Assembly: GCA_023391335.1 (NCBI GenBank)
Contig: JAEWBG010000051.1
Span: 51,246 to 115,245 of the forward strand
Length of the DNA: 64,000 nt
Direction: 5' to 3'
DNA from: Pseudomonadota bacterium
GTDB lineage: Bacteria > Pseudomonadota > Gammaproteobacteria > Steroidobacterales > Steroidobacteraceae
This document shows, piece after piece, positions 43,075 to 51,148 of the stretch. The notes beneath the pieces were generated by a model, which was not told the DNA's origin, did no database searches, and saw only the letters and a program-made list of their open reading frames with translations. Every line of letters starts with the position of its first letter. Within the stretch, counting starts at the first letter, position 1. A program made the position numbers and the translations under genes.

Positions 43075-43093
43075 AGGAATCACTGCGACGCAG

Positions 43094-43167
43094 TGGAGGC
43101 TAGGGTCGGAATCGAACCGGCGTAGACGGCTTTGCAGGCCGCTGCATGACCACTCTGCCACCTAGCC
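43094..43167 (-). tRNA. tRNA-Cys (anticodon GCA)
   Basis: A 74-base cloverleaf with CCA on the minus strand. The acceptor GGCTAGG pairs with CCTAGCC and the anticodon loop CTGCAAA gives GCA. Confidence 0.95.
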
Positions 43168-43214
43168 TAGGCGGGCCTGCGAGCATGGAACGGACGTTCC
43201 GCTGCTTTGAAGCA

Positions 43215-43241
43215 CAAACCCCGGGACGAACCCGGGGTTTG
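43215..43241 (-). other. Perfect 11-bp hairpin between tRNA-Gly and tRNA-Cys
   Basis: CAAACCCCGGG and CCCGGGGTTTG form an 11-bp stem with a 5-base loop. There is no U-tract, so it could be a processing or weak termination structure between the two tRNA genes. Confidence 0.6.
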
Positions 43242-43251
43242 TTCGAGAAAC

Positions 43252-43327
43252 TGGAGCGGGAAACGAGGCTCGAACTCGCGACCTCAACCTTGGCAAGGTT
43301 GCGCTCTACCAACTGAGCTATTCCCGC
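43252..43327 (-). tRNA. tRNA-Gly (anticodon GCC)
   Basis: A 76-base cloverleaf with CCA on the minus strand. The acceptor GCGGGAA pairs with TTCCCGC, and the anticodon stem CAACC/GGTTG encloses TTGCCAA with anticodon GCC. Confidence 0.95.
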
Positions 43328-43403
43328 ATCACTTCGCGAAGCTTTGGGCCGCTCCCGAAGAGGGGCGATATTCTAGGGCCGGACTTTGGTGTGTCAAGGA
43401 CGC

Positions 43404-43541
43404 GTGATGGAGTGATGAAGTGAAGGGGTGAAATGTGTAACTCATCTCACCCGCGACGTCGCAGCCTGCGCCGTCCTCGTATCGCGCTGAAGTGCCTACA
43501 AGATCCGCGAAGCTGCGCCCTTCATTTCATCACTCCATCAC
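43404..43541. repeat. Inverted repeat arrays (GTGATGGAGTGATGAAG theme)
   Basis: The 21 bases at 43404-43424 are matched by an inverted copy at 43521-43541 with one mismatch (20/21). The arms enclose about 96 bp between tRNA-Gly and the tRNA-Leu 3' exon. The reverse complement of the left arm also occurs exactly at 19056-19076. Confidence 0.75.
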
Positions 43542-43612
43542 TTCATCACGAAGCTGCGCCTGGTGCCCGGGACCGGAATCGAACCGGTATGGAGTTTCCT
43601 CCGAGGGATTTT

Positions 43613-43894
43613 CGTACTCGCTACAGCTTTCGCTGCTGAGGGGTGAGCTCATTTGGAGTCTGGACTTTCTCTTTGCCGTGCTCGCATCGCGAGGTTAGGC
43701 AGGGGCCGTCAAGTCTCTACACTTCCCATCTCGAGTCGCGCCGCAAATTCGCGCCGGTCTTACTAACCGCTAACCGCCAACCGCTAACCGCTTCGAAAGG
43801 TTTAGCTCGGGATTGCAGTCACCCAACCGTGGACTGTTTCCCCGAATTTGACCCCATTCACACCGACCGTTTCCGATCGGGTGCTCAAACATTT
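43613..43894 (-). ncRNA. Group I self-splicing intron in tRNA-Leu(UAA), IC3-like
   Basis: The 282-nt intron follows an exon ending in U and itself ends in G, as group I introns require. P1 forms between exon CUU and intron GAG with U-G at the splice site, and P2 is a hairpin with a GAAA loop. P3 is GGGG/CCCC, P4 is CGGG/CCCG and P5 is CAGUC/GACUG. P7 (GACUU/AAGUC) flanks the AGAGACUUGACGG guanosine site, and P8 is CUCGC/GCGAG. The core words AAAUUCGG and GUGUAGAGACU match the Azoarcus tRNA-Ile intron, with compensatory changes in P3, P4 and P7. There is no homing endonuclease ORF. Confidence 0.92.
43756..43793 (-). repeat. Short-repeat array inside the intron P6 extension
   Basis: Tandem GCGGTTA words lie in the peripheral loop of the intron between the two P6 strands. 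The 22 bases at 43756-43777 are the exact reverse complement of 45423-45444 in the array between ccmB and ccmC. It sits outside the conserved core, so splicing may tolerate it. Confidence 0.8.
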
Positions 43895-44070
43895 AAGTCC
43901 CTTGCGTCTACCAATTTCGCCACCCGGGCATGGGCGCGAATTGTAGCCAAGTCAGGGAGCGCTCGTGGGTCCGATTTTGGCGGCGACTCGTCGCTCCGAG
44001 TGCCTCTGATACACTGCCGTGCCTCCTATCGCCGCCTTTGCGGCTAGAAGAAATTAGACGCCGCCTGCAC

Positions 44071-44718
44071 ATGATTGAACCCACTGCCGCTTCCTCGGGC
44101 AGCGCTGCGCTTGCAGTGCGCGATCTGCATTTGTGGCGCGGCGAACGGCATCTCTTGCGCGGTGTTTCGTGCGACTTGAGAGACGGCGAATTGCTGCAAA
44201 TCGTTGGCGCGAACGGCATCGGCAAAACGAGCCTTTTACGATGTATCGCGGGCTTGCTGCCGATGGAAACGGGCGAGGTGCTGTGGAACGGCCTCTCGAT
44301 TTTCAAGACACGCGACGACTTCAATCGCTCGCTTGCTTATCTGGCGCACTTGAACGCACTCAAAGCCGATCTCACGCCGATCGAAAATCTGCGGGCCAGC
44401 GTCCAACTTCGGCACGAAGTGACCCAAGATCAACTTGAGTCCGCCCTGGCGCGATTACACGTACTTCAGTGTGCAGCTCTGCCGGTCCGATCGTTATCCG
44501 CGGGACAGAAGCGGCGAGTGGCACTGGCGAGGGTCGTCTTGCTGGACGCGCCGCTTTGGATTCTCGATGAGCCGATCACCAATCTCGACCGCGAGGGCAT
44601 TGCGATCGTGGAGCAGTGCATCGCGGAGCACCTAAATCGCGGCGGGATGGTACTCACTGCTGCCCACCAATTGCTCCTGCAGGGTAGAAGCGCAGCACGC
44701 ACGATGGAGTTGCATTAG
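44071..44718 (+). CDS. ccmA: Heme exporter ATP-binding protein CcmA
   Basis: A 215-residue ABC ATPase. The Walker A is in IVGANGIGKTSLLRCIAGLL, the signature is LSAGQKRRVALARV and the Walker B is LWILDEP. With CcmB it drives heme delivery for cytochrome c maturation. The ATG at 44071 lies 142 bp from the divergent tRNA-Leu; a frame extending upstream is not family-like. First gene of the ccm cluster. Confidence 0.95.
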   Translation: MIEPTAASSGSAALAVRDLHLWRGERHLLRGVSCDLRDGELLQIVGANGIGKTSLLRCIAGLLPMETGEVLWNGLSIFKTRDDFNRSLAYLAHLNALKADLTPIENLRASVQLRHEVTQDQLESALARLHVLQCAALPVRSLSAGQKRRVALARVVLLDAPLWILDEPITNLDREGIAIVEQCIAEHLNRGGMVLTAAHQLLLQGRSAARTMELH

Positions 44719-45407
44719 TGCGAGCGGCTCCTGGACTGATGCGCATCGTGGGCGTGGTGATGGCCCGTGACCTGCGGTTGGCCGTTCGTCACTGGGACCA
44801 GGTGGTGCAGCCGCTCATATTCTTTGTGGTGGTCACGACCCTGTTTCCGTTGGCGATTAGTCCGGCGCTGGCGCAGTTGAGGCAAATCGCCCCTGGCGTG
44901 ATTTGGGTCGCGGCGATGCTGTCCTCGCTGCTCGCGTTGGAGTCGCTGTTTCGACCTGATGTCGAAGACGGCACGATGGAGCAGTGGGTGCTGTCGGGGC
45001 AGCCGCTTTCGGTCCTGTTGCTCGCGAAAACCGCAACACATTGGCTGCTGTCCGGTTTGCCGCTGGTGCTCATGGCGCCGTTGGTAGGCACCGGACTCGG
45101 ATTATCCCCCAGCGCGTGGCCGGTCGTGGCGGCATCGTTGGCCCTGGGGACAGGATGCTTGAGCATATTGGGCGCCATCGGCGCTGCGCTCACGGTGTCT
45201 GTACGCCGCGGCAGTGTTTTGCTGGCGTTGCTCGTGCTGCCGCTTGAAATGCCAGCCCTGATTTTCGGCGCTCGGGCAATCGATTTGGCGATTCACGGCG
45301 AGACCGTGGCCGGTCCGCTAAACTTGCTGGCCGCCATGCTGCTGCTATTCGTAAGCCTCGGCCCATGGGCGATGGCGGCGGCGATGCGGATTAGTGTGGA
45401 AAGCTGA
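44718..45407 (+). CDS. ccmB: Heme exporter membrane protein CcmB
   Basis: A 229-residue protein with about six membrane segments; GVIWVAAMLSSLLALESLFRPDVEDGTMEQWVLSGQPLSVLLLAKTATHWL is the CcmB hallmark region. It starts with GTG overlapping the ccmA stop by one base. It partners CcmA. Confidence 0.95.
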   Translation: MRAAPGLMRIVGVVMARDLRLAVRHWDQVVQPLIFFVVVTTLFPLAISPALAQLRQIAPGVIWVAAMLSSLLALESLFRPDVEDGTMEQWVLSGQPLSVLLLAKTATHWLLSGLPLVLMAPLVGTGLGLSPSAWPVVAASLALGTGCLSILGAIGAALTVSVRRGSVLLALLVLPLEMPALIFGARAIDLAIHGETVAGPLNLLAAMLLLFVSLGPWAMAAAMRISVES

Positions 45408-45417
45408 GCCGGAAAGT

Positions 45418-45602
45418 GATTAGCGGTTAGCGGTTAGTAAGACCACTCTGAAATGAAATTAATTGAGTCCCAAGCTGTCATCTGTCGCACTTCTCGTACG
45501 TTCGCATTTGCGCACGCGTGCACTCCGGCCGCCAGTGAGTACTCTGAGTTCGAGCTGCTTATCTCCTCCCAACCGCTAACCGCTAACCGCTAACCGCTAC
45601 CC
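45418..45602. repeat. Inverted repeat arrays (GCGGTTA theme) between ccmB and ccmC
   Basis: The left array GATTAGCGGTTAGCGGTTAG (45418-45437) is complementary to four tandem AACCGCT units at 45569-45602. The right array ends at the base before the ccmC ATG and there is no Shine-Dalgarno sequence. The left array plus GTAAGACC is the 22-base match to the intron insert. Confidence 0.8.
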
Positions 45603-46346
45603 ATGTGGCTCTGGTTTCACAAGCTCAGTTCGCCCCCCTACGCATACCGCACTGCAGAGCGGTTGCGGCCGTGGTTTCTTTGGCCGGCGTTGCTTGCCAT
45701 GGTGGTCGCGGCTTACGGCGGCCTGGTGATCGTCCCGCCCGATTACCAGCAGAAGGACGCATTTCGCATCATCTATGTCCACGCGCCGGCGGCAATTCTT
45801 TCACTGATGGTCTACACGAGCATGGCCATTGCGGCGGGGGTGGGTGTGATCTGGCGGATCAAGCTCGCTCACGCCGTCGCCGCGTCGTGTGCGCCGATCG
45901 GTGCTTGGTTCACTGTCATCACACTGCTGACAGGCTCGATTTACGGCAAGCCCATGTGGGGCACGTGGTGGGAGTGGGATCCGCGGCTGACCTCCGAGTT
46001 GATCCTGCTGTTTCTGTACCTCGGCTACATGGCGCTGCGAGCGTCATTCGATGATACGCAGCGGGCCGATCGAGCCAGTGCCATCCTCGCGATCGTCGGC
46101 GTGGTGAATGTCCCGATCGTTAAATACTCCGTGGTCTGGTGGAACAGCTTGCACCAGGGCCCCAGCATTTCAAAGTTCGCGAAGCCCTCAATCGATTCCT
46201 CGATGCTGTGGCCGCTCTTGCTCATGCTCGTCGCCTTCATCCTGTACTTCTTGGCAGTCCTATGCGATCGAGTTCGTGCAGAGATCTTGAAACGCGAACG
46301 CGATGCCAAATGGCTGAGCGAGTCGGTCGCCGGAGTCCATCCGTGA
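45603..46346 (+). CDS. ccmC: Heme handling protein CcmC
   Basis: A 247-residue six-span membrane protein. The heme-binding WWD motif is GTWWEWDPRLTSELILLFLYLGY, and the first segments contain FRIIYVHAPAAILS with the conserved periplasmic His. It presents heme to CcmE. The start MWLWFHKLSSPPYAY is family-typical. Confidence 0.96.
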   Translation: MWLWFHKLSSPPYAYRTAERLRPWFLWPALLAMVVAAYGGLVIVPPDYQQKDAFRIIYVHAPAAILSLMVYTSMAIAAGVGVIWRIKLAHAVAASCAPIGAWFTVITLLTGSIYGKPMWGTWWEWDPRLTSELILLFLYLGYMALRASFDDTQRADRASAILAIVGVVNVPIVKYSVVWWNSLHQGPSISKFAKPSIDSSMLWPLLLMLVAFILYFLAVLCDRVRAEILKRERDAKWLSESVAGVHP

Positions 46347-46510
46347 AAGAGTTTTTGAATATGAGCGGCTACGGCGCTTACGTCTGGAGCTGCTATGGCA
46401 TCACCGCGCTGGTGCTGATCGGCAATCTGTGGAGCGCTCGCCGCGATCGCGATCAAGCGTTGTTGCATGCGAAGCGCAGGGCACAGACTCGGAAAGGGGA
46501 AAGTGCATGA
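46343..46510 (+). CDS. ccmD: Heme exporter protein CcmD
   Basis: A 55-residue protein with one membrane helix (GYGAYVWSCYGITALVLIGNLW) and a basic tail, as in CcmD, which releases heme-loaded CcmE from CcmABC. It starts with GTG overlapping the ccmC stop and ends in an ATGA overlap with ccmE. Confidence 0.9.
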   Translation: MKEFLNMSGYGAYVWSCYGITALVLIGNLWSARRDRDQALLHAKRRAQTRKGESA

Positions 46511-46974
46511 CACCACGACGTCGACGCATGATGCTCGTTGCCTTGATCGTGCTGGGCGTCGGTTCGGCCGTGGCATTCGCGCTCTCGGCATTTCAGGACA
46601 ATCTGCTGTACTACTACTCGCCTTCGGATGTCTCGGCCGGCAAGGCGCCGATGAATCGTACGTTTCGAGTCGGAGGCATGGTGACGAAGGGCAGCTTTCA
46701 GCGGCCGCCGAATAGCCTCGAAGCTCATTTCGTCCTCACGGATTACGCGCACGATGTGAAAGTGAGTTACACGGGTGTGCTGCCTGATTTGTTTCGCGAA
46801 GGTCAAGGCATCATCGCGCGTGGCCGCTTGAACTCGAACGGCGAGTTCGTGGCCGAAGAAGTGCTCGCGAAGCACGACGAAAAGTACATGCCGCCGCAAG
46901 TCGCGGACAGCTTGAAGAAGCAATACGAAAGCCAGCATCCCGGCGCTGCCACAGCACCCGCGAGCGGGCCGTAG
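46507..46974 (+). CDS. ccmE: Heme chaperone CcmE
   Basis: A 155-residue membrane-anchored periplasmic OB-fold protein. The covalent heme-binding His123 is in LAKHDEKYMPP, with Tyr127 as axial ligand candidate. The ATG at 46507 gives MTPRRRRMMLVALIVLG with a signal anchor. Confidence 0.96.
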   Translation: MTPRRRRMMLVALIVLGVGSAVAFALSAFQDNLLYYYSPSDVSAGKAPMNRTFRVGGMVTKGSFQRPPNSLEAHFVLTDYAHDVKVSYTGVLPDLFREGQGIIARGRLNSNGEFVAEEVLAKHDEKYMPPQVADSLKKQYESQHPGAATAPASGP

Positions 46975-46992
46975 TCTTCCGCGGAGAATTCC

Positions 46993-48948
46993 ATGATTGC
47001 AGAGCTCGGCCACTTCGCGTTGATCCTGGCGTTTTGCCTGACGCTGCCGCAGGCGTTCTTCGGTCTGGCGGGTGCCGCGTTGCGCAGGCCGCATTGGATG
47101 GCCGTCACGCCGCGTGCGGTGGCTGGACAATTTGTGTTCACCGCGCTCGCGTTCGGCTGTCTCGCGTACAGCTTTCTGCAGAACGACTTCTCTGTGCTCT
47201 ACGTCGCGCAGAACTCGAATTCAGCGTTGCCGATGTTCTATCGATTCGCGGCCGTGTGGGGCGCGCACGAAGGTTCGCTGTTGTTGTGGATGTTGGTGCT
47301 CTCGATCTGGACGCTCGCAGTCGCAGGCTTCGGTGGCTCGATGCCGCAGGCGATGCAGAGCCGAGTTCTGGGTGTGCTTGCACTGATTAGCGGCGGATTC
47401 GCGCTATTCATTCTGACGACCTCGAGCCCGTTCGAACGGTTGTGGCCGGCTGCTGCAGACGGGCGCGATTTGAATCCTGTGCTGCAAGACCCGGCGCTCG
47501 CGATGCATCCGCCGATGCTCTACACCGGCTACGTCGGTTTTTCCGTGCCGTTCGCGTTTGCGATCGCCGCAATGTTGGAAGGCAAACTCGATTCGATGTG
47601 GGCACGATGGGTACGGCCTTGGACGACTGTCGCTTGGATGTTCCTGACGCTCGGAATCGCGCTTGGCAGTTGGTGGGCGTACTACGAGCTCGGCTGGGGC
47701 GGTTGGTGGTTCTGGGATCCCGTCGAGAACGCGTCCTTCATGCCTTGGCTGATGGGCACGGCTCTGATTCACTCATTGGCGGTGACTGAAAAGCGTGGCT
47801 TATTCAAGAGCTGGACGTTGCTCCTCGCCATTGGTGCGTTCTCGCTCTCTCTGCTCGGAACGTTCTTGGTGCGTTCCGGCGTGATCGAATCGGTTCACGC
47901 CTTTGCGAGCGATCCCAGTCGCGGACTTTTCATTCTCATTTTCTTAGCTGCATGCGTCGGCGGTGCGCTCGGCTTGTACGCTTGGCGTGCACCGCTGTTC
48001 AAATCGACGGCGGGTTTCTCGCCCATCTCGCGCGAAACCTTTCTGATGCTCAACAACGTGCTGCTCGTGACGGCCACGGCCGCCGTCTTGCTCGGTACGC
48101 TGTATCCGATGTTTCTCGATGCGTTGAAGCTCGGCAAGATCTCCGTCGGGGCGCCTTGGTTCACCGCGTTCTTCTTGATGCCGATGCTGCCGCTGATGTT
48201 CTTGCTTGCGCCTGGGATGCATGCGGAATGGAAGCGCGCATCGTTCGGCCGCACTAAGTCGATTCTTGGTGTGCTGTTCGCGGTGTCGCTGCTGCTAGCC
48301 ATTGCGGTGCCGAGCATCGCGTACGGATGGCACTCAGCGTTGACGATCGTGGGATATCTCGTCGCGTTCTGGGTCGCCGGATCGGCCCTCATTGAACCCG
48401 TTGAACGCATTCGCAAAGGCCACTCGCTCTCGGCGAGCGTGCTGGGAATGTGTGTAGCGCATTTCGGTCTCGCGATTTTTGTGATCGGTGCGACGACGGT
48501 GCAGTCGTACAAACAGGAAACGGATCTGAGCCTGGGATTGGGGCAGAGCACGCAAGTGGCTGGGTACACGTTCACCATGAACAAACTCAGCAATGTCGCA
48601 GGCGCGAATTACGATGCCATCGAGAGCGAAATTCAGATCACGAAGGACGGCAAGCAAGTCGCCGTCCTGCATCCGCAGAAGCGCACCTATCGCGTGCAAA
48701 CCAACCCGATGACCGAAGCAGGCATCGATGCCGGTTGGGGGCGCGATTTGTTCGTGGCGATGGGTGAGCAGATCGGTCCGAACATGTGGAGCTTGCGGCT
48801 GCAGTACAAGCCCATGGTCCGATTCATTTGGTTCGGCGCGATTGTCGTGGCGCTCGGCGGATTCATTGCAGTGTGCGATCGCCGTTATCGCCAACGCGTG
48901 CCCGCCCGTGAAGCAGCTGCGAGCGATGCGCAAGCGAAGGTAGTTTGA
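46993..48948 (+). CDS. ccmF: Heme lyase CcmF
   Basis: A 651-residue polytopic protein of the heme ligation complex. The WWD motif GWGGWWFWDPVENASFMPWLMGTALIHSL is clear, along with LQDPALAMHPPMLYTGYVGF and the C-terminal periplasmic loop. It works with CcmH and CcmI. Confidence 0.97.
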   Translation: MIAELGHFALILAFCLTLPQAFFGLAGAALRRPHWMAVTPRAVAGQFVFTALAFGCLAYSFLQNDFSVLYVAQNSNSALPMFYRFAAVWGAHEGSLLLWMLVLSIWTLAVAGFGGSMPQAMQSRVLGVLALISGGFALFILTTSSPFERLWPAAADGRDLNPVLQDPALAMHPPMLYTGYVGFSVPFAFAIAAMLEGKLDSMWARWVRPWTTVAWMFLTLGIALGSWWAYYELGWGGWWFWDPVENASFMPWLMGTALIHSLAVTEKRGLFKSWTLLLAIGAFSLSLLGTFLVRSGVIESVHAFASDPSRGLFILIFLAACVGGALGLYAWRAPLFKSTAGFSPISRETFLMLNNVLLVTATAAVLLGTLYPMFLDALKLGKISVGAPWFTAFFLMPMLPLMFLLAPGMHAEWKRASFGRTKSILGVLFAVSLLLAIAVPSIAYGWHSALTIVGYLVAFWVAGSALIEPVERIRKGHSLSASVLGMCVAHFGLAIFVIGATTVQSYKQETDLSLGLGQSTQVAGYTFTMNKLSNVAGANYDAIESEIQITKDGKQVAVLHPQKRTYRVQTNPMTEAGIDAGWGRDLFVAMGEQIGPNMWSLRLQYKPMVRFIWFGAIVVALGGFIAVCDRRYRQRVPAREAAASDAQAKVV

Positions 48949-49481
48949 TCGTGTGGCGTTACCTGTTGCCGGCCGCGATCTTTGCTGCGCTCGTTGCATT
49001 CTTCTATGTCGGATTGGGAAAGGACAAATCCGAGCTTCCGTCTCCGCTCATCGGTAAGCCTGCTCCGACCTTCGAACTGCCCCTGGTGGAAGATGCGAGC
49101 AAGACGATTGGCACCGCCGAGCTCAAAGGCAAACCATACGTTCTGAACGTGTGGGGCACTTGGTGCATCGCTTGTCGTCAGGAGCATCCTGTTCTCCTGC
49201 AAATCGCGCAGCGCGGAGAACTCCCCTTGATCGGGTTGGATTGGAAGGACGAAAGGCCGAAGGCGCAGCGATGGCTGAAGCAATTGGGGAATCCATACAG
49301 CGCAGTTGCATTCGATGACGTCGGCAAAGTCGCGATCGACTGGGGTGTGTATGGCGCGCCGGAAACCTTTCTCGTCGATGGTCGCGGCACGATTTTGTAC
49401 AAGCATGTCGGCCCCATGACGCTCGATGTGTGGCAGGACGAGTTCCTGAAACGCGTGCCGGCCGTCGGAGCGTCGCGATGA
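48945..49481 (+). CDS. ccmG: Thiol:disulfide interchange protein CcmG/DsbE
   Basis: A 178-residue membrane-tethered thioredoxin-fold protein that reduces apocytochrome or CcmH. The active site is GTWCIACRQEHP (WCxxC), and VYGAPETFLVDG carries the cis-Pro. The TTG at 48945 overlaps the ccmF stop; a GTG at 48951 is an alternative. Confidence 0.95.
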   Translation: MIVWRYLLPAAIFAALVAFFYVGLGKDKSELPSPLIGKPAPTFELPLVEDASKTIGTAELKGKPYVLNVWGTWCIACRQEHPVLLQIAQRGELPLIGLDWKDERPKAQRWLKQLGNPYSAVAFDDVGKVAIDWGVYGAPETFLVDGRGTILYKHVGPMTLDVWQDEFLKRVPAVGASR

Positions 49482-49930
49482 AACGAGTCTCCATCTTTGT
49501 GCTGTGTCTATGGAGCGCGATGGCGCTCGCCATCGATACGGCGCCGGCATTTCAAGATGCAGCGCTTCAGGCACGCTACGAACGCTTGACCCATGAACTG
49601 CGTTGTTTGGTGTGTCGAAGCGAAACGATCGCCGATTCGAACGCGCCGCTGGCCGCAGACCTGCGTCGAGGAGTCGCCGAGCAGATGCGAGCCGGCAAAT
49701 CGGACGAGGAGATTCTCAAGTTCATGACGGATCGCTACGGCGATTACGTTTTATATCGGCCGCCCGTCGTGCCGCGCACGTTGCTGCTATGGGGGGCGCC
49801 GATGTTGTTCTTGCTGGCTGGGGGCGCGATAGCGGCGATCACGATCGCGCGGAAATCCAAGCTTCCGGAGACCGATCCGAACGATCCGGGTCTGGACGAA
49901 TCTATTCAGAATGAACCGAGCCAGAATTGA
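49478..49930 (+). CDS. ccmH: Cytochrome c maturation thiol protein CcmH
   Basis: A 150-residue protein with a signal peptide, LRCLVCRSETIADSNAPLAADLRRGVAEQM with the reactive CxxC pair, and a C-terminal membrane anchor (TLLLWGAPMLFLLAGGAIAAI). The ATG at 49478 overlaps the ccmG stop. Confidence 0.95.
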   Translation: MKRVSIFVLCLWSAMALAIDTAPAFQDAALQARYERLTHELRCLVCRSETIADSNAPLAADLRRGVAEQMRAGKSDEEILKFMTDRYGDYVLYRPPVVPRTLLLWGAPMLFLLAGGAIAAITIARKSKLPETDPNDPGLDESIQNEPSQN

Positions 49931-49981
49931 TCACGTTGCTCATCTCGATGAGCACATCACACTAACAACCAACGAAAGATC

Positions 49982-51040
49982 GTGACGCTCTTCATCGTAC
50001 TTTGCGCCTTGATGGTCGCAGTCGCGCTCGGCTGGCTGCTCCTACCGCTGCTGCGTCCTCGCGAGAGTAGTGTCGACGACCGTGCGAAAACACGGCTCGA
50101 GCGGCGACTGTCCAGCATCGCGCTCGTCGTCGCAATTCCAGCGCTCGCGATTGCGCTCTATGCACATTTGAGCAACTGGGATTGGAAGTCCACGCAGGCT
50201 CAGCAGGCCCAAGCGCAAGAGATGGAACGCAGCGTGCGCGATCTGGAAGCGAAGCTCAAAGACAATCCGCACGATGCCGATGGTTGGATGTTGCTCGGGC
50301 GCTCTTACATCGCCATGGGGCAGGCTCCGAAGGCCGTCGATGCATTCCAACGCGCTTTCGATCTGACCAATGGTCAGGACGTCAACGCGATGATCGCTTT
50401 GGGTGAAGCGTTGGCGCTGAGCGATGAGACCTCGTTACAGGGCCGAGCCGGTGATTTGTTCGCTGCAGCCCTCGAGAAGGCGCCGAATCATCCAAAAGCG
50501 CTGTGGTACGGCAGCATCTCTGCGCTGATGCGCGGGGACTTGCGAGTGGGCCGCGATCGCTTGCAACGTCTGATTGCGCAGAATCCGCCGCCGCAACTGC
50601 GCGCCGTGCTGGAGCGGCAAATTCAAGACATCAACGAACAGTTAGGTGAGGGCGCGCCGGCAGCAGCATCGAACGCAGCGCCTGCCAGCGAGCAGCGTTC
50701 AATTCGTGTCTCGGTCGCGATCGCACCGCCGATCCAAAAGCAGCTCGCATCGCCGCTGCCGTTGTTCGTGCTGGCACGCGACCCCAATGGTGGCGGACCG
50801 CCGCTCGCGGTTCAGCGGCATAGCTCGAGCGAGGCGCCTTTGACGGTCGAGTTGTCGGAACGCGATGCCATGCTTCCAACGCGCACCATCGCTTCCGTTC
50901 CCAAGGTTCAAGTGGTTGCGCGCATTTCCCGCAGCGGCGCTCCAGTGGCTCAGAGTGGGGACTTTTACGGGGAAGCGACCTATGAATTTGCCAACGGAGC
51001 CGGCACATTGAATATCATCGTGGACCAAGTCGTTCCCTAG
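49982..51040 (+). CDS. ccmI: Cytochrome c maturation protein CcmI
   Basis: A 352-residue apocytochrome chaperone: two membrane spans at the N-terminus (about residues 1-20 and 40-60), a TPR domain (LEAKLKDNPHDADGWMLLGRSYIAMGQAPKAVDAFQRAFDL) and a C-terminal periplasmic domain (SIRVSVAIAPPIQKQLASPLPLFVLARDPNGGGPPLAVQR). The start is a GTG at 49982. It is last in the ccm series. Confidence 0.93.
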   Translation: MTLFIVLCALMVAVALGWLLLPLLRPRESSVDDRAKTRLERRLSSIALVVAIPALAIALYAHLSNWDWKSTQAQQAQAQEMERSVRDLEAKLKDNPHDADGWMLLGRSYIAMGQAPKAVDAFQRAFDLTNGQDVNAMIALGEALALSDETSLQGRAGDLFAAALEKAPNHPKALWYGSISALMRGDLRVGRDRLQRLIAQNPPPQLRAVLERQIQDINEQLGEGAPAAASNAAPASEQRSIRVSVAIAPPIQKQLASPLPLFVLARDPNGGGPPLAVQRHSSSEAPLTVELSERDAMLPTRTIASVPKVQVVARISRSGAPVAQSGDFYGEATYEFANGAGTLNIIVDQVVP

Positions 51041-51148
51041 TGCCCTGAATCGACCCGTACCTGGGACTGATCCGGCGCCCAGGATCGGCGACGGAAGACC
51101 TGCCGGACTCGCCGTGCAGACCTTGCAAAGCATTGACATCCATTTTCG

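Larger units (their letters stand above)
43561..43929 (-). tRNA. tRNA-Leu (anticodon TAA), interrupted by a group I intron
   Basis: The 5' exon (43895-43929, 35 nt) and 3' exon (43561-43612, 52 nt including CCA) join to an 87-nt leucine tRNA. The acceptor is GCCCGGG/CCCGGGC, the anticodon stem AGGGA/TCCCT, the loop CTTAAAA with anticodon TAA, and the long variable arm GGAG-GAAA-CTCC. The break falls between U34 and A35 of the anticodon, the site used by cyanobacterial and plastid tRNA-Leu(UAA) introns. The gene cannot give a functional tRNA without splicing. Confidence 0.93.

Noticed and set aside
43404..44070. Several short open frames across the tRNA cluster and intron
   Set aside because: They overlap tRNA exons, repeat arrays and the intron core; none shows a homing endonuclease motif such as LAGLIDADG or GIY-YIG.
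51060..51083. CCTGGG/CCCAGG hairpin after ccmI as a terminator
   Set aside because: The stem is only 6 bp with a 12-base loop and no U-tract follows.
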